From: Rhodobacteraceae bacterium F11138
GTDB taxonomy: Bacteria; Pseudomonadota; Alphaproteobacteria; Rhodobacterales; Rhodobacteraceae
Direction: 5' to 3'
DNA: 64,000 bases
Assembly (NCBI GenBank): GCA_016521575.1
Contig: JAEKDP010000002.1
Location: forward strand, 124,001-188,000
Below, in pieces: positions 36,843 through 45,554 of the stretch. Positions within the stretch are counted from its first letter, which is position 1, and each line of letters starts with the position of its first letter. The notes below the pieces were generated by a model. The model had not been told where the DNA came from, ran no database searches, and saw nothing but the letters and a program-made list of their open reading frames with translations. The translations under genes were made by a program, and so were the position numbers.

Positions 36843-36860
36843 GGTTGTGCGGACACAACC
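36843..36860. promoter_or_regulatory. Perfect 18-bp palindrome before napE, FNR/CRP-superfamily-like
   Basis: GGTTGTG CGGA CACAACC has perfect 7-bp arms around 4 nt. The core TTGTG-N4-CACAA has the 5-4-5 layout of FNR/NnrR/Dnr sites, though its bases differ from the FNR consensus TTGAT-N4-ATCAA. It ends 31 bp before the napE ATG. Confidence 0.6.
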
Positions 36861-36981
36861 ATACGTTCTTCGCACGCAAAATCCACCATTTTCAATCACG
36901 AACCCGTGAATTCTTCCGCCCCGCACCCAATACGTGCAGAACCGGCGCGGCCCGTGTCCACGGCCAGGCGCGTCTTTCGGA

Positions 36982-38166
36982 TCAGCCCGCGGCGCGCAGC
37001 GCCTGTTGTACATCGGCGATCAGATCTTGGGGATCTTCAAGCCCCAGGCTGAACCGTATCAACCCCGGCGTGATCCCCAGTCGCGCCTTCTGATCGTCCG
37101 GCAAACGCTGATGGGTGGTCGTGGCCGGATGGGTCACGATGGACTTCGCATCCCCAAGATTGTTCGAGATCCTGGCGATCTTCAGCGCGTCCAGGAAGCG
37201 AAACGCCGCCGCCTGCCCGCCCTTGAGATCCAGCGCCACCACGGTACCGCCCTTGCGCATCTGCGCCTTGGACAAAGCATGTTGCGGGTGGCTTGCGTGA
37301 CCGGGATACAAGACGCGCCGCAATGCGTCGTGCCCTTGCAGCGCATCGGCCAGCGCCCATGCCGCATCGGCCTGGGCATTGACCCGCAGGCTGAGCGTTT
37401 CCAGCCCTTTCAGCATCACCCACGCGGTGAACGGGCTCATCGAGCCGCCGGTATGTTTCATGTAGGGCTCAACCGTCTTGCGGATGAATTCGCGCGTGCC
37501 CAGAATGACCCCACCCAGCGTCCGGCCCTGCCCATCGATGTGCTTGGTCGCGGAATAAACCACCACATCCGCCCCCTGCTTGATGGCATCGGAAAACACC
37601 GGAGTGGCGAATACATTATCCACGATCACCGTGGCCCCGACCCCATGGGCCAGTTCACAGACCGCGCGGAGGTCGATCACCTCCAGCGTCGGATTTGACA
37701 CCGATTCAAAGAACACGGCCTTGGTGTCGGCACGCAGCGCATCGCGCCACTGGTCCAGATCGGTTCCATCGACAAAGCTGACCTCGACCCCGTAGCGGGT
37801 CAGTATCTCGTCCAGAATATACAGGCACGACCCGAACAGGGCACGCGACGCGACAACATGATCGCCCGCCCTCAGCATCGCGGTCAACGCGCCGGACACG
37901 GCCGCCATGCCGGACGCGGTGGCAAAGGCATCTTCAGCGCCTTCCAGCGCCGCGATCCGTTCTTCGAACATCCGCACCGTCGGGTTTCCGTAGCGCGCAT
38001 AGATGAATTCATCATCCCCGGCTTCGAGAAACCGCGCCTCGGCGGCTTCGGCACTGTCATAGACAAACCCTTGCGTCAGAAATATTGCTTCGCTGACTTC
38101 GCCATATTGGCTGCGGCGGGTGCCACCGTGTACGGCGGTCGTGCGCTTGTCCCAAGTCTCGCTCAT
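36982..38166 (-). CDS. metZ: O-succinylhomoserine sulfhydrylase
   Basis: This 394-residue PLP enzyme uses sulfide and an acylated homoserine to make homocysteine for methionine synthesis. The PLP lysine lies in SATKHIDGQGR, and SGMAAVSGALTAML and HTGGSMSPFTAW follow the family pattern. The ATG at 38166 has a strong GGAGGACGAC ribosome site. An in-frame ATG at 38238, directly after the SAM-II riboswitch, would add 24 residues with no family resemblance. A riboswitch in the leader implies repression when S-adenosylmethionine is high. Confidence 0.95.
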   Translation of the reverse strand: MSETWDKRTTAVHGGTRRSQYGEVSEAIFLTQGFVYDSAEAAEARFLEAGDDEFIYARYGNPTVRMFEERIAALEGAEDAFATASGMAAVSGALTAMLRAGDHVVASRALFGSCLYILDEILTRYGVEVSFVDGTDLDQWRDALRADTKAVFFESVSNPTLEVIDLRAVCELAHGVGATVIVDNVFATPVFSDAIKQGADVVVYSATKHIDGQGRTLGGVILGTREFIRKTVEPYMKHTGGSMSPFTAWVMLKGLETLSLRVNAQADAAWALADALQGHDALRRVLYPGHASHPQHALSKAQMRKGGTVVALDLKGGQAAAFRFLDALKIARISNNLGDAKSIVTHPATTTHQRLPDDQKARLGITPGLIRFSLGLEDPQDLIADVQQALRAAG

Positions 38167-38176
38167 GTCGTCCTCC

Positions 38177-38194
38177 GGCCCGTTCTGGCGGGCC
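38177..38194 (-). repeat. GC hairpin just before the metZ ribosome site
   Basis: GGCCCG and CGGGCC are perfect 6-bp arms around a 6-nt loop, directly upstream of the GGAGGACGAC ribosome site. It could mask or expose the site during translation of the in-frame leader. Confidence 0.45.
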
Positions 38195-38197
38195 AAC

Positions 38198-38231
38198 AAA
38201 AAAACCCCAGACGCGGTCAAGCGAAAGGGGG
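38198..38231 (-). terminator. Possible intrinsic terminator in the metZ leader
   Basis: On the minus strand CCCC(C) (38231-38227) can pair with GGGG (38208-38205), with inner CGC/GCG pairing, and seven U follow (38204-38198). The stem is short and broken by an internal loop, so it may be weak. Its place between the riboswitch and the metZ start suits conditional termination. Confidence 0.45.
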
Positions 38232-38243
38232 CTTTCATCCTGA

Positions 38244-38297
38244 CCTTTTAGCGGTTTTGTTTAACGTGGCCCGCAATCCGGTAACAAATCGCCACAT
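38244..38297 (-). promoter_or_regulatory. SAM-II riboswitch upstream of metZ
   Basis: Read on the minus strand, P1 is GTGGC (38295-38291) with GCCAC (38270-38266). The conserved parts GATTTG, ACCGGATTGC, TTAAAC and GCTAAAAGG follow in SAM-II order with H-type pseudoknot spacing. SAM-II elements bind S-adenosylmethionine and precede metA or metZ in alphaproteobacteria. Identification rests on motif order recalled from the family. Confidence 0.9.
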
Positions 38298-38309
38298 GGT
38301 TCTGCCTGC

Positions 38310-38338
38310 CGGATAGCCCGATCCGACGGCGGGGTCAA
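38310..38338 (-). promoter_or_regulatory. Sigma-70-type promoter of metZ
   Basis: TTGACC (38338-38333) and TATCCG (38315-38310) are separated by 17 nt on the minus strand. The expected transcript start near 38303 falls a few bases before the riboswitch. Confidence 0.65.
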
Positions 38339-38440
38339 GCCGTGGTAAACGCACCGTCACGCATACGTCACCCGGCGTTCACATCAGGTTCATAGTGTTG
38401 GTCCAGCAGGATACCACAGCATCTTGTGTGAGGCCGGACC

Positions 38441-39376
38441 ATGCCAATCATCAGAGTGAATGCCCGGGGCCGGACCTGTCATCTGCATGAATCGGTTCAA
38501 CCCGTCACCGGCACATTGAAACGGACCAGAACCACCCCCGGCCCGGTCATCATCATGATACATGGTTACAGCTATCATCCCGGTGACCGGGTGCATTGCC
38601 CACACCACCACATTCTCAGCCTGAAACCGCGGGCTTTGCCGTGGGCTGCCCCCAGTTGGCCGCGCGAACTGGGATTTGGCGGCATGGCGCGGGACGAAGG
38701 GTTGGGGATTGCCTTTGCCTGGCCAGCGCGCGGCACGCTGTGGGCCGCGCAACGGCGCGCGCGGGATGCCGGACATGCGCTGGCCGCGCTTGTTGCGGGC
38801 CTGCACCACGCCGCGCCCGACCGGCCGATCCACATCGCGGCACATTCCATGGGAATAGAGGTCGCCGCCGAAGCCTTGCACCACCTGCCCGCCGGCTCTG
38901 TCGATCGGATCGTGTCCATGACGGGCGCCAGCTATCGGTCCCGCATCGCCAAGGCGCTGGACACGCCGGCGGGGCGTCGGGCCACATTCATCAATGTCAC
39001 CAGCCGCGAGAACGATCTGTTCGATTTTCTGTTCGAACGCCTGATCGCCCCCTCAGCGCCCGGGGATCGAACGCTGGGCCAAGGGATCGAAGCGGCCAAC
39101 GCCGTAACCGTACAACTGGACTGTCCGGCATCCCTGACCCATCTGGCGCAGCTGGGGGCGCGGATTGCACCGCCCAGCCAGCGGATTTGTCACTGGTCGT
39201 CATATATGCGTCCCGGCGTATTGCAGTTCTATTGCAAGCTGATGCGTCAGCCCGAGCGTTACTCGTTGAACCAGCTGCGCGCCGGGCTGCCAGAGCACTC
39301 CGCGCCACGCTGGTCGCGTCTGGTTGCCCGCCCCAACATCGCCTGGCCGCAGCCAATTGCGCAGAAAGCATCCTGA
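38441..39376 (+). CDS. Alpha/beta hydrolase
   Basis: The protein has 311 residues. It has an oxyanion-type IIMIHGYSYHPGD near residue 37, and the nucleophile motif AHSMG near residue 138, which fits a serine hydrolase of the lipase/DUF900 kind. A candidate acid and His lie downstream, but cannot be assigned with certainty (VTSRENDLFDF and CHWSSY are candidates). No signal peptide is seen. The substrate is unknown. It stands alone, divergent from metZ and convergent with yciB. Confidence 0.82.
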   Translation: MPIIRVNARGRTCHLHESVQPVTGTLKRTRTTPGPVIIMIHGYSYHPGDRVHCPHHHILSLKPRALPWAAPSWPRELGFGGMARDEGLGIAFAWPARGTLWAAQRRARDAGHALAALVAGLHHAAPDRPIHIAAHSMGIEVAAEALHHLPAGSVDRIVSMTGASYRSRIAKALDTPAGRRATFINVTSRENDLFDFLFERLIAPSAPGDRTLGQGIEAANAVTVQLDCPASLTHLAQLGARIAPPSQRICHWSSYMRPGVLQFYCKLMRQPERYSLNQLRAGLPEHSAPRWSRLVARPNIAWPQPIAQKAS

Positions 39377-39388
39377 CGCCCGACCGAA

Positions 39389-39406
39389 CGCGCGCTCAGG
39401 CGCGCG
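39389..39406. repeat. GC hairpin between convergent genes
   Basis: CGCGCGC TCAG GCGCGCG is a perfect 7-bp hairpin over the 3' end of yciB and the end of the hydrolase gene. It has no U-run on either strand, but may act as a bidirectional stop. Confidence 0.4.
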
Positions 39407-40022
39407 CGTCCGGATCGATCTTGTCCTCGGGATCGATCATGAATTTCTGTAGCGCCACGATCTGCCACCACAGGAAACCGAACAGAAGGGCGGGAAAGGC
39501 GAAGGTCTCGATCTTGACCCAGGCCGCATCGGACATATTACGCCAGACCAGTTCGTTGCCAATCGCCAGCAGGATGAAAAACACGAACAACCGCCGTGTC
39601 AGAATCATCCAGCCCTGGTTTTCCATCGGGATCAAGTCACCCATTACCCAGGCCAGATAGGATTTGCCCTGCAGCAAACCGATGCCCAGAAGGGTAGAGA
39701 AACAGCCATAGACGATGCTGGTTTTCATCTTGAAAAACCGCTCGTCGTTGAACCAGGCTGTCAGGCCGCCAAAGAAGATCACCATGAAGGCAGTAAAGAT
39801 CTGCATCCGCGACAGATGCCCCGTCAGGCGCCACAGGATCGCCATGGACACCAGAAGGATCGGCACGAAGACGACCGCCGCGACGATGAAACCCGAATAC
39901 TCGGTGCCGCCAACGGTAAAGGTGTCGTCCTGAATTTTCAGATACAGCAGGAAAAACGCCACGGTCGGGCCAAGCTCCAGCACCTGTTTCAGCACCATGT
40001 TGATCTCTTTTGGTTCGGCCAT
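39396..40022 (-). CDS. yciB: Inner-membrane-spanning protein YciB (septation protein A family)
   Basis: This 208-residue protein has about six membrane segments. The family phrases LELGPTVAFFLLYLKIQDD, FNDERFFKMKTSIVYGCF and GWMILTRRLFVFFILLAIGNE are present, the last near the conserved W..LT.RW-like motif. YciB is linked to cell envelope integrity and septation in enterobacteria. It starts 8 bp after the EamA transporter gene in an ftsY-eamA-yciB order. Confidence 0.93.
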   Translation of the reverse strand: MAEPKEINMVLKQVLELGPTVAFFLLYLKIQDDTFTVGGTEYSGFIVAAVVFVPILLVSMAILWRLTGHLSRMQIFTAFMVIFFGGLTAWFNDERFFKMKTSIVYGCFSTLLGIGLLQGKSYLAWVMGDLIPMENQGWMILTRRLFVFFILLAIGNELVWRNMSDAAWVKIETFAFPALLFGFLWWQIVALQKFMIDPEDKIDPDARA

Positions 40023-40030
40023 GTGGTCTC

Positions 40031-40933
40031 CTATCCGCCCATTTCAACTATCACCGCGCCCGCCGCGATCAAGGCCATAAGCGCAATCCGGCGCGGCCCG
40101 ACTGTCTCTTTCAGCGCCAGCCAACCGATCAGGGCCGCAAACACGGTCGAGGTTTCGCGCAGCACCGCCGCCTCGCCCACCTTGTCCAGGCGCGTTGCCA
40201 GCATGACCGATCCGAAACTGGCGAATGCCACCAACCCGCCGATCCCCCCGCGCAGCATCAGCGGGCACACGTCAGGCCGTGCGGTCATGTTCCGCCATCT
40301 CAACGTGGCAAGAATCGGCATCACGAGTCCGTCGATCATGAAGAACCAGGCCAGAAAGGTGAAAGGGTCGGCCGTGGCGCGGATGCCATAGGCGTCATAG
40401 GTCGTGTACAACGCCACGAACAGCCCGGTGATCCCCGCCAGTGTCAGCGCCGTTGGCAGCGTGTCGCGCGCGGTCTGCAGGAAAACCAGGTTATACACCG
40501 CCAGCCCAAATATCCCCAGCAGCAGAACACCAACCCCCAGCCACTGAAGCAATGTGAAGGTTTCACCGAAAATCAGATAGGCACCGATCACGGCGAACAA
40601 GGGGCCGGTGCCACGCACCACCGGGTAGACCACCGTATAGGCGCCCTTGGTATAAGCCTGCGCCTGCAACAGCTTGTAGGCGGTATGGATGACAAGAGCG
40701 CCCGCGAAAATCGGCCACATGAAGGGTTCGGGCCAGGGCACGACAAACAAAGCGAAAGGCGCGGCCATCAACCCATAAGAGGCATCGATCGCCCCGCGCG
40801 ACAGCCAGGGATCGTGCCGCCCCTTTTGCAGCGCACCGAACACCGCGTGCAGAAAGGCCGCGGACAGGGCCAGCCACAGCGCCAGCCGGTGCCCGGCTTG
40901 GGTGCCTTCCAGAGAGATCAGCCAGTCGCTCAA
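40031..40933 (-). CDS. EamA/DMT-family transporter
   Basis: This 300-residue protein has ten predicted membrane segments in two EamA repeats, with AYTVVYPVVRGTGPLFAVIGAY and AALIGWLALKETVGPRRIALM. The substrate is unknown. It lies between ftsY and yciB on the same strand, 8 bp from yciB. It is a different subgroup from the EamA protein at 9056-9958. Confidence 0.9.
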   Translation of the reverse strand: MSDWLISLEGTQAGHRLALWLALSAAFLHAVFGALQKGRHDPWLSRGAIDASYGLMAAPFALFVVPWPEPFMWPIFAGALVIHTAYKLLQAQAYTKGAYTVVYPVVRGTGPLFAVIGAYLIFGETFTLLQWLGVGVLLLGIFGLAVYNLVFLQTARDTLPTALTLAGITGLFVALYTTYDAYGIRATADPFTFLAWFFMIDGLVMPILATLRWRNMTARPDVCPLMLRGGIGGLVAFASFGSVMLATRLDKVGEAAVLRETSTVFAALIGWLALKETVGPRRIALMALIAAGAVIVEMGG

Positions 40934-41007
40934 AACTCGAATGGCCCGGAGGTTTCAACCCCGCCCCCCCCGAAGGACGCGGCAGACAAGAAAAAGGACT
41001 GGATCAT

Positions 41008-42195
41008 CTAGCGCGGATCCATCCCGGTCAGGGCAGCGGCGAATTCCTCGGGATCGAATGGTGCAAGATCGTCGATCTGTTCCCCCACGCCGATCGCGTG
41101 AATTGGCAGGCCGAACTTGTCGGCAAGGGCCACCAGAACCCCGCCTTTGGCAGTGCCGTCCAGCTTTGTCATCACCAGACCCGAGACATCGGAAATCCTG
41201 CGGAAGGTTTCAACCTGGCTCAACGCATTCTGACCCGTCGTGGCATCCAGCACCAGCAAGGTATTGTGCGGAGCGGTTTCATCCCTTTTGCGGATGACGC
41301 GGACGATCTTGGCCAACTCCTCCATCAGGTCGGCGCGATTCTGCAGCCGGCCGGCCGTGTCGATCATCAACAGATCCGCGCCATCCTGCTGCGCCTTGGC
41401 CATGGCATCGTACGCCAGGCTGGCCGGGTCTGTCCCTTCGGGCGCGGTCAGCACAGGCACGCCAGCCCGGTCGCCCCAGACCTGCAACTGTTCCACGGCA
41501 GCGGCGCGAAACGTGTCCCCGGCAGCGATGACCACCGACTTTCCGGCGGCCTTGAACTGACTGGCCAGCTTGCCGATCGTCGTGGTCTTGCCGGAGCCGT
41601 TCACCCCGACCACCAGCACGACCTGCGGACGTTTCGGATAGAGCGGCATGGGGCGGGCCACCGGCTCCATGATACGCGCGATTTCACCGGACAGCAGGGA
41701 TTTGATTTCCTCGGTCGACAGTTTGCGCCCCATGCGTCCCTCGGCCATGTTGGCGGTGACCCGCAGGGCGGTATCCACCCCCATGTCCGCGCTGATCAAC
41801 ACTTCTTCGAGTTGCTCCAGCATGTCGTCGTCCAAAGTGCGGCGCAGCACGGGTTTGCCGCCCCCACGCCCCAGAAAACGCCCCAGCAGGCCCGAGGTTT
41901 CAGGTGGCGACTGCGGCTCTTCCAGTGGCGCGGGCGCGGGCATGGGGTCCGACGGGATCGGCGCGGGATCCTGGCCGGGTTGCGGAATCGGAAGCGGTTC
42001 CGGGGTGACAGGCGGTTCGGGCTCGGGGGCGGGTTCAGGCTCGGGGACGGTCACCGGTTCAGGTGGTGGCGCGGTCGGCGGTACAGACGGTTCCGGGTCG
42101 ACGGTGCCGCCATCTTCCACGATCGCGTCCAACCCTTCCTCAAGCTTGGAGGAGGATTTGAACAGCTTGTCCTTGAGCTTCTTGAAAAATGCCAT
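41008..42195 (-). CDS. ftsY: Signal recognition particle receptor FtsY
   Basis: The protein has 395 residues from the ATG at 42195 (MAFFKKLKDKLFKSS); the longer frame overlaps the divergent alkB-like gene. An acidic, Pro-rich A domain (residues 30-90, repeated PEPEPAPEP-like runs) precedes the N and G domains. G1 is GVNGSGKTTT, then DTFRAAAVEQL, DTAGR and TKLDGTAKGG. FtsY docks ribosome-nascent-chain-SRP complexes at the membrane. It is the first gene of the ftsY-eamA-yciB group. Confidence 0.97.
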   Translation of the reverse strand: MAFFKKLKDKLFKSSSKLEEGLDAIVEDGGTVDPEPSVPPTAPPPEPVTVPEPEPAPEPEPPVTPEPLPIPQPGQDPAPIPSDPMPAPAPLEEPQSPPETSGLLGRFLGRGGGKPVLRRTLDDDMLEQLEEVLISADMGVDTALRVTANMAEGRMGRKLSTEEIKSLLSGEIARIMEPVARPMPLYPKRPQVVLVVGVNGSGKTTTIGKLASQFKAAGKSVVIAAGDTFRAAAVEQLQVWGDRAGVPVLTAPEGTDPASLAYDAMAKAQQDGADLLMIDTAGRLQNRADLMEELAKIVRVIRKRDETAPHNTLLVLDATTGQNALSQVETFRRISDVSGLVMTKLDGTAKGGVLVALADKFGLPIHAIGVGEQIDDLAPFDPEEFAAALTGMDPR

Positions 42196-42251
42196 GCTGG
42201 TCTCCGCGTGGATGCCATATCCACCTAATCCGGATTGCGCCGATTTGAAAG

Positions 42252-42280
42252 GCCCCGGGCAACCACACCGCCCCCGGGGC
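42252..42280. repeat. Inverted repeat in the ftsY/alkB divergent region
   Basis: GCCCCGGG (42252-42259) and CCCGGGGC (42273-42280) are perfect 8-bp arms with a 13-nt spacer. They lie about 57 bp from the ftsY start and 101 bp from the alkB-like start. It may be an operator or a GC-biased chance palindrome. Confidence 0.35.
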
Positions 42281-42380
42281 ACACACAACACTGACAGTTT
42301 TTCTGGCACCGCTACGGGCGGGATGCTATCGCAGGGCGCGGGGCGTGCCCCATCATCAGACACGGGCAACGGAAACCGCA

Positions 42381-43481
42381 ATGATCCGCTTTGCTTTCGC
42401 CAGCCTCAGCCCCGTCGCGACGCTGACCGCTGCCTGTTTGGCGGGCGGGATCTGGCCGTGGCTTGCCCTGATCCATGTGACCGTCGTGGTGACCGTGCTT
42501 GACCGGCTGACCCTGCGCTTGCAGTCCGCAGACGCGGCCCCGGATGCGCCGCAATGGGCACTGCGGCTGAACATCCTGCTGGCGGTCCTGCATCTGTTGC
42601 TGATCTATCTGGGGGTCTGGGCGCTGGCCCAGAACGGGATACTGTCGATCTGGCAGAAACTGGCAGCGGCGCTGGCGCTGGGGTTGTATCTGGGACAGGT
42701 GGCAAATTCTAACGCGCATGAATTGATCCATGCCCCGGGTCGATGGGCGCGACGGCTGGGCACGGCTGTGTTTACGGCGCTGTTGTTCGGGCATCACGCT
42801 TCGGCCCATATGCGGGTGCATCATGTCCATGTCGCCAGCGACGGTGATCCCAATTCCGCCCGCCTTGGAGAAACGTTTTACCGGTTCTGGCCCCGGGCCT
42901 GGATCGGGTCATTCCGCGCCGGGCTGCGGGCCGATACCCTCGCACGGGCCCGGTCGGCGCGACGGCTCTGGTCGGTGTCACATCCCTATGTGGGCTATTG
43001 CGCAGGCGCGCTGCTCAGCCTGGCGCTGGCCTATGGGGTCGCAGGCCCAGGCGGCTGTCTGATCCTGCTGGCGCTGGCCGGGTATGCGCAGATGCAATTG
43101 CTGCTGGCCGATTATGTACAACACTATGGCCTGCGCCGGGGCCGGATGACCGACGGGCGGCTTCATCCCCCCGGACCGCATCATTCCTGGAACGCGCCGC
43201 ATTGGTATTCGTCGGCAATGATGCTGAACGCGCCGCGCCATTCCGATCACCATCAACACCCGGCCCGCCGGTTCCCCTGTCTGGGACTGGACGAAACAAC
43301 CATGCCGGTCTGGCCGTATTCCATGCCGGTGATGGCAACGCTGGCGCTGTTCCCGTCCCGGTGGCGGCGCAAGATGGATCCTCTGGCGACACGCTGGCAA
43401 TCCCGGATCGGGCAATCCGCGTCCCATCCTGCATCCGGGCGTGACACGAGGCCACAGGATCTGTCATCATCACAACGATGA
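42381..43481 (+). CDS. AlkB-type alkane 1-monooxygenase-like membrane di-iron enzyme
   Basis: The protein has 366 residues from the ATG at 42381 (MIRFAFASLS). It has the His boxes of alkane hydroxylases and not of ordinary desaturases: NAHELIHAPG, HHVHVASDGDPNSAR and APRHSDHHQHP, plus DYVQHYGL. Six membrane segments are likely. It would hydroxylate the end of an alkane, fatty acid or similar chain with electrons from a rubredoxin or ferredoxin, neither of which is adjacent. It overlaps the next gene by 4 bp. Confidence 0.87.
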   Translation: MIRFAFASLSPVATLTAACLAGGIWPWLALIHVTVVVTVLDRLTLRLQSADAAPDAPQWALRLNILLAVLHLLLIYLGVWALAQNGILSIWQKLAAALALGLYLGQVANSNAHELIHAPGRWARRLGTAVFTALLFGHHASAHMRVHHVHVASDGDPNSARLGETFYRFWPRAWIGSFRAGLRADTLARARSARRLWSVSHPYVGYCAGALLSLALAYGVAGPGGCLILLALAGYAQMQLLLADYVQHYGLRRGRMTDGRLHPPGPHHSWNAPHWYSSAMMLNAPRHSDHHQHPARRFPCLGLDETTMPVWPYSMPVMATLALFPSRWRRKMDPLATRWQSRIGQSASHPASGRDTRPQDLSSSQR

Positions 43482-43873
43482 GACCGCGCTACCTGATTCC
43501 CCTCTGCCTGCTGGCTGCTCCGGCCTTTGCGCAGGACACCATGTCGGCGGAAGAATTCGACACCTACACGCGCGGCAAGACGCTGTACTACGGATTTCAG
43601 GGCGAACCCTATGGGGTGGAACGCTATCTGAACGGACGGCGCGTGATCTGGTCGTTTCTGGATGGCAAGTGCAAGGAAGGCGTCTGGTACGAAGAGTCCG
43701 GACAGATCTGTTTCCTCTACGAAGACCGCCTGGACCCGCAATGCTGGACCTTTTCGCAAAGCGGTACAGGCCTGATCGCACGGTTCGAGAACACCCCGGA
43801 AGAAACCGAGATCTATGACGCCCGCAACATGGACAAGGAGATGCTGTGCTACGGTCCCGACGTCGGGGTCTAG
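43478..43873 (+). CDS. Unknown secreted protein coupled to the AlkB-like gene
   Basis: This 131-residue protein has a clear Sec signal (MRPRYLIPLCLLAAPAFAQD). The mature part contains four Cys (GKCKEGVWYE, GQICFLYED, DPQCWTF, EMLCYGP), which could form two disulfides in the periplasm. The centre VERYLNGRRVIWSFLDGKC is beta-rich, with similar proteins common in Rhodobacterales as unnamed proteins. Its ATG overlaps the stop of the AlkB-like gene, so the two may be translated together although one is secreted and the other is a membrane enzyme. Confidence 0.8.
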   Translation: MRPRYLIPLCLLAAPAFAQDTMSAEEFDTYTRGKTLYYGFQGEPYGVERYLNGRRVIWSFLDGKCKEGVWYEESGQICFLYEDRLDPQCWTFSQSGTGLIARFENTPEETEIYDARNMDKEMLCYGPDVGV

Positions 43874-43883
43874 CGTGCCGGCC

Positions 43884-45443
43884 TCAGAACAGGCTGCCCT
43901 GTTCCGGTTTCTGCTGTGGTTTCGGGCGGGCCTTGGCGGGCTTGCGCGCCGGTGCATTGGTCAGATTCAGGATGCCGTCCGCGAACTGAATGTCCAGCGC
44001 CGCGGCCTGTTCGGCGCGGGCCTTGGTGGTGACCGGTTCGCCCTGGTCGCGCACCACTGCATAGCCCCGATCCAATGTCGCCTGATAGCCCAGGGTCGAC
44101 AGCAAACGGCCGGCCGCTGAAACCTTGGTGCGTGCATCGCCGATCCGGGCCGACCCGGCCATGGACAGGCGGCGGGACAATGCCGTCAGCTCGTCTTGTC
44201 TGCGCTTCACCTGCTCGTTCAGCCGCTCTGGACGCAATCGCGCGTCCTGCCGGTGCAGCGTTTCGCGTTGCCGCTGGATGGCGCGGCTCAGCGCCGGGGC
44301 CAGACGGCGGGCGGCACGGGTCAGTTTTTCGCTCTCACTGCGTGTCATCCGGCGCAGGCTGGAGGGGCGCAAGCTGCCAGAGAGCTGTGCCAGAGTCACC
44401 TTGCGCAGTTGCACACCGCGGATCAGCGCCGCCGGCAGGTGTTCGGTCAACTGATCCAATCGTTGGCGCGGGGTATCCAACAGGCTGTCCGGACGCGGCA
44501 GCGCGCGGGACAGGTCGGCCAGCCGCTGACGGCGCTGCGTCACCGCGGCACCGACCGCACGGGTGACGCGCGCGCCCTGCCCGTCCACATGGGCCAGCAG
44601 GTCCAGACGCACCGGCACTGCCAGTTCCGCAGCGGCGGTCGGGGTCGGGGCACGTTGATCCGAAACGAAATCGATCAGGGTGGTGTCGGTTTCGTGGCCA
44701 ACCGCGGATATCAGGGGGATCTTGCTGGCCGCCGCCGCGCGGGCCACGATTTCTTCGTTGAAGCCCCACAGATCTTCAACCGAACCGCCCCCCCGTGCCA
44801 CGATCAGCAGATCGGGCCGGGGCAGCGCCCCACCCGGCGACAGCCGGTTGAAACCTTCAATCGCGCGGGCGACCTCGGGCGCGCAATTCGCGCCTTGCAC
44901 GGCCACCGGCCAGATCAGCACCTTACGCGGGAACCGGTCGCGCAAACGGTGCAGAATATCCCGGATCACCGCCCCGCCGGGCGAGGTCACGACACCGATA
45001 ATACCCGGCAGATAGGGAAGCGGCTGCTTGCGCGCGGGATCGAACAGCCCTTCGGCGGCCAACTGTTGCTTGCGCTTTTCCAACAGGGCCATCAAAGCAC
45101 CCTGCCCGGCCACCGCGACCTCATCCACGTTCATGTTGTATTTGGATTGCCCGCCAAAGGCCGTCATGCGCCCGGTGACGACGACTTCCAGCCCTTCTTC
45201 GGGCACCACGGACAATCCCGCAATCTGGCCTTTCCAGGTGGTGCAGGCCAGAACCGAGCGGTCATCCTTGATATCGTAATACAGATGCCCTGAGCGCGCC
45301 TTGAACACGCGACCGACTTCGCCGCGCACCCGAATCCGCCCGAATTCATCCTCAAGCGTGCGTTTGACCGCGCCCGAAAGCTCGGACACGGAGTATTCGG
45401 GCAGGTTCTGCCCCGGCAGCGGGTCATCTAACAGGTCGGACAT
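43884..45443 (-). CDS. xseA: Exodeoxyribonuclease VII large subunit
   Basis: The protein has 519 residues from the ATG at 45443 (MSDLLDDPLPGQN). An OB-fold (EYSVSELSGAVKRTLEDEFG, then VRGEVGRVFKARSGHLYYDI) precedes the catalytic domain with GVVTSPGGAVIRDI, IVARGGGSVEDLWGFNEE and SAVGHETDTTLIDFVSD. A long helical region and a Lys/Pro-rich tail (PARKPAKARPKPQQ) follow. With XseB it degrades single-stranded DNA; xseB is not in this window. It is divergent from purD. Confidence 0.96.
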   Translation of the reverse strand: MSDLLDDPLPGQNLPEYSVSELSGAVKRTLEDEFGRIRVRGEVGRVFKARSGHLYYDIKDDRSVLACTTWKGQIAGLSVVPEEGLEVVVTGRMTAFGGQSKYNMNVDEVAVAGQGALMALLEKRKQQLAAEGLFDPARKQPLPYLPGIIGVVTSPGGAVIRDILHRLRDRFPRKVLIWPVAVQGANCAPEVARAIEGFNRLSPGGALPRPDLLIVARGGGSVEDLWGFNEEIVARAAAASKIPLISAVGHETDTTLIDFVSDQRAPTPTAAAELAVPVRLDLLAHVDGQGARVTRAVGAAVTQRRQRLADLSRALPRPDSLLDTPRQRLDQLTEHLPAALIRGVQLRKVTLAQLSGSLRPSSLRRMTRSESEKLTRAARRLAPALSRAIQRQRETLHRQDARLRPERLNEQVKRRQDELTALSRRLSMAGSARIGDARTKVSAAGRLLSTLGYQATLDRGYAVVRDQGEPVTTKARAEQAAALDIQFADGILNLTNAPARKPAKARPKPQQKPEQGSLF

Positions 45444-45554
45444 GCCCTGACATAGCCATGTTCGCAGATCCAGTTCAACCGCCGTCACACGACATCGTCT
45501 TGTCCACACGAACCACAGCGCCTAGTAAGCGGCGACACAGATCAGGAGCGGCAC

